DNA of 64,000 nucleotides from Pyrobaculum sp. WP30 (GTDB taxonomy: Archaea; Thermoproteota; Thermoprotei; Thermoproteales; Thermoproteaceae). This document shows positions 1-9,767 of the stretch, piece by piece. The notes under the pieces were generated by a model. That model did no database searches, was not told the origin of the DNA, and saw only the letters and a list, made by a program, of their open reading frames with translations. The stretch is from assembly GCA_001189275.1 (NCBI GenBank), contig CP012158.1:868001-932000 (forward strand), given 5' to 3'. Made by a program: the position numbers and the translations under genes. Position 1 is the stretch's first letter. Every line of letters starts with the position of its first letter.

Positions 1-97
1 GCTGTCGGAGGAGGGCATCGCCTTCGTGAAGTACATGGCTGAGGGGGGGCACGTGAGGATAGTCAGCTCGTCGCCCTACGTGGTCAAGCCAATATAG
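1..97 (+). CDS. C-terminal end of an unidentified protein (partial)
   Basis: An open frame runs from base 2 to a TAG at 95-97 and gives the last 31 residues of a protein whose start lies outside the window. The tail (ending VVKPI) is too short to assign to a family. Its last 22 bases overlap the 3' end of the convergent GIY-YIG-like gene on the other strand. Coding status rests on the open frame and the tight convergent arrangement only. Confidence 0.5.
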   Translation, partial: LSEEGIAFVKYMAEGGHVRIVSSSPYVVKPI

Positions 98-432
98 CTA
101 AGGGCCTCCGCGACGCCGCACCGGAAGAGGTGGCTCGGCGCCTCCGGGTCGTCCGTGGAGCCGAACCCCGGCACGTGGCGGCACCTCCCGGCGAGGAGCT
201 TCGCAACCTCCACCTCTTTGAGAGGTGTCACCACGGCGTACAGCCCCTCGCACCTTAAATAATCCACGTGCCACCTCCTCGCCGCGGGTCTCCTCAGATG
301 CCTATCTACCCGCTTGAGACACGAGGCGCCGCAGGACCCCACGTAGGCGTAGATGCCCTCCCCTATCTTAAACGTCGCCGCGCCGGTGCGAACCACGTGG
401 CTGGGGCATTGGAAGAAGACGAGGTACGCCAT
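76..432 (-). CDS. GIY-YIG-like protein, DUF123 family
   Basis: This 118-residue protein carries a GIY-YIG-like core: GIYAYVGSC near residues 26-34, followed by a basic stretch (KRVDRHLRR), and a WHVDYL segment near residue 54. That matches the small archaeal DUF123 family, which occurs alone or fused to endonuclease III in other archaea. The family is thought to be nuclease-related, but the activity of the free-standing form is not established. Three Cys in the second half (CRH, FRCG) could bind a metal; this is a guess. Length is normal for the family. The gene converges on the partial gene at the window edge and follows the Sir2 gene on the same strand after 49 bp. Confidence 0.75.
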   Translation of the reverse strand: MAYLVFFQCPSHVVRTGAATFKIGEGIYAYVGSCGASCLKRVDRHLRRPAARRWHVDYLRCEGLYAVVTPLKEVEVAKLLAGRCRHVPGFGSTDDPEAPSHLFRCGVAEALSYIGLTT

Positions 433-481
433 TTAAACCCCCGCGCCTGCGACGAGCCGACGGCTGGCGCGGCTCATGGCG

Positions 482-1222
482 TCAGCTTCGGCGGGTGCCG
501 AGGCCCTTCTTGACCTCCTCCACGAGCCGCGGAAGCACCTCCCCCGATCTGCCCCTGAGGAAGAAATCGGCTATGGGAGTGATGGCGGACTCCTCCACGT
601 TTACCTCCACCAAGACGGCGCCGTGGTCCTTGGCGATGCGGGGGATATACGCGGCGGGGTACACAACGCCCGATGTGCCCACCACCAACACCACGTCTGA
701 CCTAGACGCGAGCTCCACAGCTCTTTCCCACGCGTCCCGCGGCAGAGGCTCGCCGAACCACACCACGTCGGGCCGAAGCAGTCCGCCGCACCTGGGGCAC
801 CTGGGCGGTGCCTCCTCCACGGGCTTGTCTAGCCTATATACGGCGCCGCATTCCACGCACCTAGCCCTCCACAGGGAGCCGTGGAGCTCCACCACGTTTC
901 TGCTACCTGCCCTCTGGTGGAGGCCGTCCACGTTTTGCGTAATGACGGCCTTGACAACGCCGATGGCCTCCAGCTCGGCGACGGCGCGGTGCCCCGGGTT
1001 CGGCCCCGCCCTGTACACCAGCTCCTGCCTCCACCGGTACCAGCGCCACACCAGCTCGGGATCCCTTGCGAAGGCCTCGGGAGTCGCCAGCTCCTCCGGC
1101 CTGTACCTCTCCCACAGCCCGCCCGCCCCCCGGAAGGTGGGGACCCCGCTCTCGGCAGATATGCCGGCGCCTGTGAAGACTATGCAGTGTCTAGCCGCCG
1201 CGACGAGGTCGGCGACATCCAT
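482..1222 (-). CDS. cobB: Sir2-family NAD-dependent protein deacetylase
   Basis: A 246-residue sirtuin. The NAD-binding motif [15 protein letters not shown] lies at residues 18-32, TQNVDGLH near 95 and the catalytic His in VELHGSLW near 112. Two CxxC pairs (CVEC and CPRC) form the structural zinc site, and the end of the Rossmann fold shows [12 protein letters not shown]. Sirtuins remove acyl groups from lysines, using NAD and releasing nicotinamide; in crenarchaea the chromatin protein Alba is the known substrate, so that is the likely but unproven target. ATG 1222 lies about 22 nt downstream of a TATA-like TTTAAA box read on the minus strand at 1241-1249, so the mRNA is probably leaderless. 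All key residues are present. Confidence 0.93.
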   Translation of the reverse strand: MDVADLVAAARHCIVFTGAGISAESGVPTFRGAGGLWERYRPEELATPEAFARDPELVWRWYRWRQELVYRAGPNPGHRAVAELEAIGVVKAVITQNVDGLHQRAGSRNVVELHGSLWRARCVECGAVYRLDKPVEEAPPRCPRCGGLLRPDVVWFGEPLPRDAWERAVELASRSDVVLVVGTSGVVYPAAYIPRIAKDHGAVLVEVNVEESAITPIADFFLRGRSGEVLPRLVEEVKKGLGTRRS

Positions 1223-1228
1223 ATAAAC
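1219..1228 (+). promoter_or_regulatory. TATA-like box for a candidate sRNA
   Basis: The A+T-rich stretch CCATATAAAC sits about 25 nt upstream of the first conserved box of the candidate C/D box RNA at 1247. That is the normal spacing between TATA box and start site in Thermoproteales. It overlaps the start codon of the divergent sirtuin gene. Inference from position only. Confidence 0.35.
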
Positions 1229-1246
1229 ACCTACGTGGGAGGTTTT

Positions 1247-1300
1247 AAAGTGATGACCCAGGCGAGGCCGATCTGTGACGCGGCACGACCTCCTCTGAAG
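1247..1300 (+). ncRNA. Candidate C/D box guide sRNA
   Basis: In the gap between the divergent sirtuin and Lon-like genes there is a perfect C box (GTGATGA, 1250-1256). An 11-nt spacer follows, then a D'-like CCGA (1268-1271), a C'-like TGTGACG (1274-1280), a 14-nt spacer and a perfect D box CTGA (1295-1298). The order, box spacing and total length of about 50 nt match archaeal 2'-O-methylation guides, which are numerous in Pyrobaculum. A TATA-like box sits about 25 nt upstream. The D' and C' boxes are weak, and I could not match the guides to rRNA or tRNA here. Confidence 0.45.
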
Positions 1301-1338
1301 GCGAGTTACCTTTTTATAGTGAGCCCGGAGGTGGGGCC

Positions 1339-3006
1339 ATGAGGAAGATCTTGCCGATACTGGCGGCGTTGGCCGCCGTGGTACTTGCGGCGGCTTGGCA
1401 GACGTACACGGTGAAGCTGGCGTCTACCGAGATAAACGCCTTGGCGGTGGGGCCCACGGGCGGGGCGGTCCTCCCCATAAAGGTGACGCTCCTTACGCCG
1501 GGAGACGGCAGGGCGTACGTCGCCGGGGTCCCAGAGGCAGGCCAGGGCTTCGGCCCGTCGGCGCAGATAGCCCTCTACGTGGCGGCGCGGTACTCCGGCC
1601 GCCCCTACACCAACTACACAGCCTTGCTGAGGGTTCTGGCCAGCGACGCCCAGGTCGGAGGCCCCTCAGCCAGTGGCTACATCACGGTGGCGTTGTTTGC
1701 CCTTATGAACAACCTCACGCTTAGAGGCGACATGGCCATGACCGGCATCATCCTGCCCGACGGCCTCGTCGGGCCGGTCGGCGGCGTGTCGCAGAAAGTG
1801 AGCGCGGCTGCTGAGAAGGGCATAAAGACGGTGCTTGTCCCCATGGGCGAGGCCCCCGGCGGCGTCTCCGGCGTGAGGGTTGTGGAGATCGGGACGTTGG
1901 AAGACGCAATATACTACCTAACCGGCTACAGGGTGCAGACGCCTCCGCCGGGCGCCGTGGACGACTCCGCGTTTAGAGACGTGTCGCGCAACCTCTTCAA
2001 CGCGATATACAGCTACTACAACCAGACCGTCGGCAAGGGGTACGTAAACGTTGCGGTTATTGAGCGGCTGAAGGCCGAGGGCAAGTACTACACAGCTGCG
2101 TCTCTGATCTACCAGGGCATTGTGCAGTACTACAAGGAGCGGGCGGCGGCGTCTCGGAGTACCTCCAGAACTCTGTATGACCAGGCCTTGCAGATGGCGA
2201 GGGAGGCCGAGGCGCAACTGGCCCAGACGCCGGTTACCATAAACAACGTGGATCTGGTGGTGGCCAGCTACACACGGATATACGAGGTGTATCTGCAGGC
2301 GAACTCCACGTCGCCGGACGCCGGCGCCATGTATGCGCGGGCCGTGACCCTTAGGTCTTGGATTGACGAGACGCGTAAGAGGGCCTACGGCCCTGTCTTA
2401 AACGAAAGCGCGCTGGCCGAGGTGGCGCGGATGTACCTCGACTACGCCAAGGCCATGTACGCATATCTGGAGACCACCTACGGGATGACGCTCGGGGACT
2501 ACGCCACTGCCGTGCAACTGGCGGAGGACCTCTACGGCAAAGGCCTCTACCTGGCCTCCATGGCAAACTCCATCGAGATAATCGCCGAATCCGCCTCGGC
2601 CCTCATGGCCTCGGCGCCTGACAAATACCTCGAAGTTGCCAGAAACAGAGCGCTCATCAACATGGGACGTGCAGCTCAGTGCGGCTACACCAACACGCTC
2701 CCGCTGAGCTACCTGCAGTTCGGCGACTACTTCAGCGGCCAGCAGGCGGGCAAGCCGCAGGCGCTTACCTACTACATAATGGCCTCCATATACTCCACAG
2801 CCATGGGAGACGCGGCGTGTACCGCCAAGGGAGGAGTCGTGTATCAAAAACCCAGCCTCTCCCCAGAGACGTCCCCGCCGGCGGGGCACGGAGCCGCCAC
2901 CTCGTCGCCAACCGCTCCGACGGGGGGAGAGGAAAAAAGCATTTGGATCCCGGTTCTGATCGCCTTGCTTGCCGTGGTGTCTCTGGTCTACGCCTCTAGA
3001 CGGTGA
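1339..3006 (+). CDS. Membrane-anchored Lon-like (S16) protease
   Basis: This 555-residue protein starts with a signal or anchor helix (residues 4-19) and ends with a second hydrophobic helix (about 533-551) followed by SRR, so the bulk is probably outside the cell and tethered. Residues about 25-195 form a Lon-type proteolytic domain: GPSASG places the catalytic Ser at about 110, and [10 protein letters not shown] places the partner Lys at about 153, the Ser-Lys dyad of family S16. There is no AAA+ ATPase domain. The middle (about 210-490) is helical and rich in Tyr and Ala, like TPR-type repeats. A Ser/Thr/Pro-rich linker precedes the C-terminal helix. Secreted Lon-domain proteins without ATPase are known in archaea, but their substrates are not. 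The 3' end overlaps a small convergent membrane-protein gene. Confidence 0.8.
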   Translation: MRKILPILAALAAVVLAAAWQTYTVKLASTEINALAVGPTGGAVLPIKVTLLTPGDGRAYVAGVPEAGQGFGPSAQIALYVAARYSGRPYTNYTALLRVLASDAQVGGPSASGYITVALFALMNNLTLRGDMAMTGIILPDGLVGPVGGVSQKVSAAAEKGIKTVLVPMGEAPGGVSGVRVVEIGTLEDAIYYLTGYRVQTPPPGAVDDSAFRDVSRNLFNAIYSYYNQTVGKGYVNVAVIERLKAEGKYYTAASLIYQGIVQYYKERAAASRSTSRTLYDQALQMAREAEAQLAQTPVTINNVDLVVASYTRIYEVYLQANSTSPDAGAMYARAVTLRSWIDETRKRAYGPVLNESALAEVARMYLDYAKAMYAYLETTYGMTLGDYATAVQLAEDLYGKGLYLASMANSIEIIAESASALMASAPDKYLEVARNRALINMGRAAQCGYTNTLPLSYLQFGDYFSGQQAGKPQALTYYIMASIYSTAMGDAACTAKGGVVYQKPSLSPETSPPAGHGAATSSPTAPTGGEEKSIWIPVLIALLAVVSLVYASRR

Positions 3007-3292
3007 CGACCTCGCGCCTTACGTAACGACTCCTCTTTTTCCTCTTCCCTCTTCCGTTTGGGAGGAGCGCCAGGGCAAAGAAGGCCACGGGCACCAGGTA
3101 TTCCCAATACGGGGCGTACATATACACCGCGGCGATAAGCCTCTCCGCGGCGTCTCCGTTTACAAGGACGGCGGGTATGGAAAGCAACACAAGCCCAGCG
3201 ACGGCCAATGCGGTCAGCACCCTGTCTCTCACCCTCCTCAGAGCCAGCGCGGTTATCACAGCCACCACGGTCAAGGCCACGAGCCCGATCAT
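2996..3292 (-). CDS. Small membrane protein
   Basis: A 98-residue protein with about three hydrophobic segments (residues 2-18, 26-44 and 64-77) separated by charged loops, and a strongly basic tail (RGKRKKRSRY). I chose ATG 3292 because the first membrane helix begins immediately after it; the open frame continues upstream, but that part is not membrane-like. No family recognised. By the positive-inside rule the basic tail would face the cytoplasm. It converges on the Lon-like protease gene with an 11-bp overlap. Confidence 0.55.
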   Translation of the reverse strand: MIGLVALTVVAVITALALRRVRDRVLTALAVAGLVLLSIPAVLVNGDAAERLIAAVYMYAPYWEYLVPVAFFALALLPNGRGKRKKRSRYVRREVVTV

Positions 3293-3434
3293 AGGCACGC
3301 CGACTGCGCCAGCTTTATGTCTAACAGTTATTATGGGGCATGTCAATATATTGGCCGACGCCGGGCGCCACGGCGCGGAGGCGGGGAGACGCTGGGCCGG
3401 TGTATTGCTTAAATATGTGCATATTTGCGGTGCT

Positions 3435-3956
3435 GTGTGGTTCCTACCACTTAACAGGGATGAGGCGGTTGAGGCCATAAAGAAGGCGTACCACACGGCG
3501 CAGGAACACGCCAGGAAGATCGGCGGCAGGCTGGAGCCCATACAGCCCAGGCATATATACGGCGATGCCGCCGACAAATTCGGCTACACTCTCCAGCTGG
3601 GGAGAATTACCGTGAACCTCCCGCCGGCCTCCGTGGTGGTGCTGTGGGGGTTCTACAACGCAGATGAGTACCTCGACTTCGTCAGGTTTATACAAGACAG
3701 CCGCGTCTACGAGTGGTTCGTGGAGCCCATAGCGTACTACCCAGAGCGCGTCGGCGTGTGGCTCGAGGAGCCCCTCATTTTTAGAAACGTGATTTATATC
3801 GACGTCCACACCACTTCCACCGAGGAGGTAGACAGGGCCTACGGCTGGCCCCTGGGCTACTTCATATCGCCGCTCCAGCCGCCGCAGGAGGTGAAGCCGC
3901 CGAGGCGGCCCAGAGGCGGGGGCGGACCCAGGAGGGAAGGCGGACGTAGGTCTTGA
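3435..3956 (+). CDS. Conserved hypothetical protein
   Basis: About 173 residues from GTG 3435. This start is preferred because a TATA-like CTTAAATATG box lies about 25 nt upstream, giving a leaderless message. The frame is open further upstream, but that part overlaps the divergent membrane-protein gene. The N-terminal half has an amphipathic helix (DEAVEAIKKAYHTAQEHARK), the middle is rich in Tyr and Trp, and the tail is an Arg/Gly/Pro-rich basic extension that could bind nucleic acid. No known domain recognised. Its TGA overlaps the TTG start of the recombinase gene downstream, so the two are probably co-transcribed. Confidence 0.65.
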   Translation: MWFLPLNRDEAVEAIKKAYHTAQEHARKIGGRLEPIQPRHIYGDAADKFGYTLQLGRITVNLPPASVVVLWGFYNADEYLDFVRFIQDSRVYEWFVEPIAYYPERVGVWLEEPLIFRNVIYIDVHTTSTEEVDRAYGWPLGYFISPLQPPQEVKPPRRPRGGGGPRREGGRRS

Positions 3957-4714
3957 TACCGGCAGTCACCTACATCCGCGTCTCTACCGAGGACCAGGAC
4001 CCGGAAAACCAGAGGGTCTTCCTGGAGAAGTGGGCGTGGGAGCGGGGCATCGAGATCGTCCGCCACTACGTTGACGTCGGCGTGTCCGGCGCCGTGGCGC
4101 CCTGGGAGAGGCCGGCTTTTAAACAATTAATGTCGGAGGCGCCGAAGCTGACGCCTCAGCCCAAGGTGCTCCTCGTCTACGAGATATCGAGACTTGTGAG
4201 GTCCTTCCAGGAGCTCTTCGCCCTGCTGGACCTAGTGGAGAACAAGCTCGGCCTCGTGGTGGTCTCCGCCTCGGAGCGGGAGCAGGCCCTGCAGAGCCTC
4301 GACGGGGTGTACCGCCAGTTCCTCCGCGCCGTGTTGGCCTTCGTCGCCACCATGGAGCGGGAGTTCATACGGCAGCGGACGCGGACTGCGCTGGAGCGGG
4401 CGAGGGCGGTGGGCAAGATCTGGAACGTGGCCGAGAAGAAGAGCGACATTGCCCAAGCCGTTGTGGAGATGTACAAGTCGGGCGCCTCCCTGAGGGAAAC
4501 GGCGCGCGCCTTCGGCCTCTCGCTGTATGAAGTTAGGCGGATACTGTCGGCGGCTGGGGCGTACAGGCCGGGGCCCTACACCTGCCCCCGCTGCTTCTCC
4601 CGGCTCAGAGTGGTGGAGAGGACAGCCAAGGTGACCAACGGGAAGTACTCAGTGGTGGAGAGGCTCTACTGCCAAAACTGCGGCTACGAGGAGATAAAAG
4701 AAGGAGCTAGATAA
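3953..4714 (+). CDS. Serine site-specific recombinase (resolvase/invertase family)
   Basis: A 253-residue protein with an N-terminal resolvase catalytic domain. YIRVSTEDQDPENQ contains the nucleophilic Ser at about residue 10, ISRLVRSFQEL carries the conserved Arg pair, and the long E helix includes EREFIRQRTRTALERAR. The C-terminal half has a helix-turn-helix (SLRETARAFGLSLYEVRRIL) and then an unusual zinc ribbon, CPRC...CQNC, at about residues 206-245. The family cuts and rejoins DNA through a 5'-phosphoserine intermediate. The TTG start overlaps the stop of the preceding gene (TTGA). No cognate resolution site or element ends were found, so it may be a domesticated or orphan recombinase. 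Confidence 0.85.
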   Translation: MIPAVTYIRVSTEDQDPENQRVFLEKWAWERGIEIVRHYVDVGVSGAVAPWERPAFKQLMSEAPKLTPQPKVLLVYEISRLVRSFQELFALLDLVENKLGLVVVSASEREQALQSLDGVYRQFLRAVLAFVATMEREFIRQRTRTALERARAVGKIWNVAEKKSDIAQAVVEMYKSGASLRETARAFGLSLYEVRRILSAAGAYRPGPYTCPRCFSRLRVVERTAKVTNGKYSVVERLYCQNCGYEEIKEGAR

Positions 4715-5154
4715 AACGCCAAAAACTATAGCCAAAAACGAAGTAGAAAGAAAGGAGAAGGCTAATCAGCATTTAAAGGATTCCTCACGTATCAGCGAGG
4801 TGAAGCCTCCTCACCCTTTTCCCTCATCTTCTCTATTATAAAAGTCTTCGTGTCGCGTGGCCCCTAGTGGCGAGTTCTGCCCAAGCCGCCGCAGTTTCGA
4901 GACGGCGGCCCACCAGCTCTGCATTGCGCCACGGGGCGCCTCTGGCCCAGAGCGTATATAGGGGCGCGCATAGGCGGTGCACACAGCGGCGCCGTGGGGA
5001 CGCGCCTGGCGTTAAGCAAGCGTCAAAGATGCTGAAAGCCGCTGGCGTCGTCTTGAGCCGCCTGCAAGCCGAAGCCTTGAGGGGAGGCTAGGTTTCTTGT
5101 ACATCCCTTCTTTCCGCCTAGTGTCGGGGGTTGTGGCGAGGTTTGGCTGTGAAG
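4715..5154. other. Non-coding stretch with possible insertion-sequence scar
   Basis: No convincing gene. The first 80 bases are A-rich. Near 4785-4820 there is an imperfect inverted repeat (GAGGTGAAGCCTCCTCACC) that resembles the subterminal hairpins of IS200/IS605-type elements, and a loosely similar motif (GGTGAGGCTTTC) occurs near 30301. A 74-codon open frame at 4867-5091 has shadow-like, Arg/Ala-rich composition and I do not call it a gene. Confidence 0.3.
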
Positions 5155-5700
5155 TCAGCAGATCTTGTCTATGTATTTGGATATGTCGTGTCCTCTCTTT
5201 TCGAACTCTCTCAAGTCTTCGTATCGGCTCCATGGGTAGGAGATCCAGACCCACTCCTCTATCTTCTCAGCGTAGTAATCTGGGGTGTATTTGCTGGTGG
5301 TTTTGAGATGCACGACGGCGGTTTTCACCTCCGCCGCTCCTATGAGGTCGAGGAGGCTTCTTGTCAGCATCAAGGTGTGTCCTGTGTCTGCCACCTCGTC
5401 TACTACCAGCGTTTTTCGGCCGCGTATGACGCCGGGCTCCACCCCGTGGTAGAGCACCGGCCTTTCTGCACGTCTCTGGGCGAGGCCCCAGTACTTAACG
5501 CCGACGGTTATTACGTCGTCTACCTCCAGCACGTCGCTTAAGATGCGGGCGGGCACCAGCCCCCCTCTCGATATGGCCACGATTACGTCTGGCTTAAAAC
5601 CGCTGTCTTGGATCCTCCGCGCGAGGGTCTCGCTGAGCGCGATGCCCTCGGCCCATGAGATAAACCGCACTTTTACGCCTCCCACCTCCACTATGGGCAT
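5155..5700 (-). CDS. Type I phosphoribosyltransferase (purine PRTase-like)
   Basis: About 181 residues from ATG 5700 (MPIVEVGG...). A longer frame begins at 5766, but the upstream part is not family-like. The PRPP-binding loop is clear: TLVVDEVADTGHTL near residues 94-107, with the two acidic residues followed by DTGHT. An ISRGGLVPARILSD segment near residue 45 supplies the pyrophosphate-binding loop. This layout fits archaeal hypoxanthine/guanine or xanthine PRTases that salvage bases to nucleotides using PRPP. Which base is used cannot be read from sequence. Single gene, divergent from pyrG. Confidence 0.85.
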   Translation of the reverse strand: MPIVEVGGVKVRFISWAEGIALSETLARRIQDSGFKPDVIVAISRGGLVPARILSDVLEVDDVITVGVKYWGLAQRRAERPVLYHGVEPGVIRGRKTLVVDEVADTGHTLMLTRSLLDLIGAAEVKTAVVHLKTTSKYTPDYYAEKIEEWVWISYPWSRYEDLREFEKRGHDISKYIDKIC

Positions 5701-5883
5701 GTGGAGGGGAGAGCCGGTGTATAAAAACGTGTCAGCGCCCGCCACTGCTGGGCAGGCTCTCGCCACCTTTGCCGCGTGGGTTCAACTCGTCACCACCTCT
5801 TACCACCCATCAGTTTTTATATTTACCTCCAGCCGCGATACTGCTCGTTGGGCGTTTTGTTTTTAAAGGAGTAGGTTTGGTAG

Positions 5884-7825
<1,942 letters not shown>

Positions 7826-7867
7826 AGGAGTTGGTGTGTCCAGTTATATAACAGTTGTTGTTGGGTT

Positions 7868-8575
7868 GTGATCTCCCTAGTGCTGGCTGGCTTGTCGGCT
7901 GTGGCGTATGGCTTGGCGCCGGTGATTTACAGACCTGCCTTGGCCTGCACGTCGCAGTACAGAGCTGTGAATGTTTTTTCTCTCTTCTCCATTGCGGCGG
8001 GTTTCCTCCTGCCGTGGAGGGCGGTTGAGCCGTTTGGCGTCGCTGCTGTGGCGTCTGCGGCGTTGTTGGGAGGGGTGGTTGGGTCGTGGCTCTACATATC
8101 TGCTGTGAAGGTTGGAGGAGCGTCGGTGGGCAACATCAGCAGTTCGCTGTATATAGTGCTGTTGCCGCTTTTTGCCTGGAAGATACATCTAGTGCCAGCC
8201 GCCGCGCTGGTTCTGCTGGGGCTTGCCGTGGCGTCGTGGGGCGACGAGGGGTCCAGGCGAGGCGCCCTCTACGGCGTCTTGGCGGCGTTGGTTTGGGCTG
8301 TTTCGATAAATTTCTACGCGGCGGCTGTGGAGTCGTTGGGCCCCGGCGGCGCGTGGTTTATGAGGGGGGCGGTGGTGTTTCTGGCGAGCCTCCTCCTGAG
8401 CTGGGGCACCTCCATATGTAAAGTCCGCCGCCTACTCGCCGGCGGCTTCGTGGATACGTTCGTGGGGTTTGTCTCCTACACCTTGGCTGTCTCCCTCGGC
8501 GATTACGTCGTGGTGTCTCTGGTGATGTCTACGTATCCGCTCATAACTGCGCTTACGGAGCGGCCGCTCCGCTAG
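7868..8575 (+). CDS. DMT/EamA-like transporter with early TAG stop
   Basis: 235 residues from GTG 7868, nearly all hydrophobic, with about nine membrane helices in two similar halves, as in the drug/metabolite transporter superfamily. The substrate cannot be inferred. The protein ends abruptly after ALTERPLR, where family members normally continue into a last helix. Reading past the TAG (8573-8575) in the same frame gives 21 more residues, RRALGALLAVAGLAAATRLNM, then TAG at 8639-8641. That extension is exactly the missing final helix, which suggests a recent nonsense mutation, read-through or a sequencing error. Confidence 0.7.
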   Translation: MISLVLAGLSAVAYGLAPVIYRPALACTSQYRAVNVFSLFSIAAGFLLPWRAVEPFGVAAVASAALLGGVVGSWLYISAVKVGGASVGNISSSLYIVLLPLFAWKIHLVPAAALVLLGLAVASWGDEGSRRGALYGVLAALVWAVSINFYAAAVESLGPGGAWFMRGAVVFLASLLLSWGTSICKVRRLLAGGFVDTFVGFVSYTLAVSLGDYVVVSLVMSTYPLITALTERPLR

Positions 8576-8627
8576 AGGAGGGCGCTGGGCGCCTTGTTGG
8601 CTGTGGCGGGGCTGGCGGCGGCTACTA

Positions 8628-8638
8628 GGTTAAATATG
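8628..8638 (+). promoter_or_regulatory. TATA-like box of surE
   Basis: GGTTAAATATG lies about 23 nt upstream of the GTG start of surE, consistent with a leaderless transcript. It overlaps the last codons of the read-through extension of the upstream transporter frame. Confidence 0.5.
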
Positions 8639-8655
8639 TAGCGTTTTGGGGGGCT

Positions 8656-9402
8656 GTGAAGATCGTGGTTACAAACGACGACGGTCCCCACAGCCCGTGG
8701 CTTGGGCCTTTGGTGGAGGCGCTGGAGGAGGCGGGCCACGAGGTGGTTGTGGTGGTGCCAGAGAGGCCTAGGTCCGCCGCCGGCTTGGCTAGGACTTATC
8801 ACAAGCCTCTTAGGGTTAGGCGCCTGGGGCGCTACTACGTTGTTAACGGCTTCCCGGCGGACGCGGTGTTTCTTGCGCTTAACCTTGTGTCGCCAGACGC
8901 CGAGTTGGTCTTGTCGGGGGTGAACGTGGGTGAGAACATAGGGGTTGAGGCGACGTATGGAAGCGGGACCGTGGGGGCGGCCATACAGGGTGGTGTGCTG
9001 GGGGCGCGGTCACTCGCGTTGTCTATGGAGGCTGGCGGGGAGGTGGGGTTTATGCGGCGCGTCGTGGTTGCCGCCGTGGAGACCGCCGCTTTTTTAGACG
9101 GGTTTTTGACCGTCAGCGTGAACATCCCGGCGCGCTGGGGCGGCGGCGTTTACTGCGCCAGGAGGCTGGCGAAGGCTGTGTATAGGGAGAGGCTGTACGA
9201 GGGGGTTGACCCCCGCGGCGATAAGTACTACTGGCGCTGGGGGCCCCGCACCGAGGGGTTTGAGCCCGGCACAGACGCGTATTATTTCTACGTAGAGAGG
9301 GGAATCACGGTGCTGGGGCTTTCTGAGGCCGGGGTGGTGCCGGTGGAGGGGTTCGGGAGGGGGTTAGGGACTAGGCTTGGGGTAAAACAAATAAACTGCT
9401 AA
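8656..9402 (+). CDS. surE: 5'/3'-nucleotidase SurE
   Basis: 248 residues from GTG 8656. The SurE fold is clear: the metal-binding NDDG at residues 6-9, VVPERPRSAAG near 35-45, NGFPADAV near 63, LSGVN near 83 and the YGSGTVGAA loop near 98. SurE is a metal-dependent phosphatase that removes phosphate from nucleoside monophosphates. Length is normal. The gene downstream starts directly after its stop codon, so they form an operon. Confidence 0.93.
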   Translation: MKIVVTNDDGPHSPWLGPLVEALEEAGHEVVVVVPERPRSAAGLARTYHKPLRVRRLGRYYVVNGFPADAVFLALNLVSPDAELVLSGVNVGENIGVEATYGSGTVGAAIQGGVLGARSLALSMEAGGEVGFMRRVVVAAVETAAFLDGFLTVSVNIPARWGGGVYCARRLAKAVYRERLYEGVDPRGDKYYWRWGPRTEGFEPGTDAYYFYVERGITVLGLSEAGVVPVEGFGRGLGTRLGVKQINC

Positions 9403-9753
9403 ATGAGACCCGCCGTGGATGTGGTAACCACTTTGCGGTACAGGTTCGTGCGGTACTGCGTAAACAAGGCGTATGCGGAGATGGAGTTGCAGGGGGTGCC
9501 CGCGGAGGTGGTCAACGTATTTGACGACGTCGTGAGCCAGATTAGGGATCTAGAGAAATACTTCACCTCTCTGGACTCCGTGGCGAGGACGCTGAGGGTC
9601 GACCTGCCCGAGAGGCTGAAGGTTTTGAAGGAGCGGGACCCCGCCTTGGCCGAGGCGTTTGTTAAGAAGCTGGTGGAGCACTGCCTCGAGCTGGAGGAGG
9701 TCGCCAATTCGAGGGTTAAGGACTACCTCCGGGAGCTGTTAAGCGGCTTTTAA
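9403..9753 (+). CDS. Conserved hypothetical, helical protein
   Basis: 116 residues; the ATG directly follows the surE stop codon, so the two are translated from one mRNA. The protein is almost entirely predicted helix, with heptad-like stretches (VVNVFDDVVSQIRDLEKY and AEAFVKKLVEHCLELEEV), and it carries two Cys. No family recognised. It could be a small coiled-coil partner of SurE or of the helicase that follows 14 bp later; both are guesses. Confidence 0.7.
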   Translation: MRPAVDVVTTLRYRFVRYCVNKAYAEMELQGVPAEVVNVFDDVVSQIRDLEKYFTSLDSVARTLRVDLPERLKVLKERDPALAEAFVKKLVEHCLELEEVANSRVKDYLRELLSGF

Positions 9754-9767
9754 AGGCCCTACCTTAA

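Noticed and set aside
495-1226. Long plus-strand open frame antisense to the sirtuin gene
   Set aside because: It is a G+C-driven shadow: Ser/Thr/Pro-rich, no motifs, and the opposite strand encodes a complete sirtuin.
4867-5091. 74-codon open frame in the gap after the recombinase
   Set aside because: Arg/Ala-rich shadow-like text, no promoter or start signal, no recognisable domain.
7868-8641. Pyrrolysine at the TAG codon of the transporter
   Set aside because: Pyrrolysine is not known in Thermoproteales, and TAG is used as a normal stop by many genes in this window.
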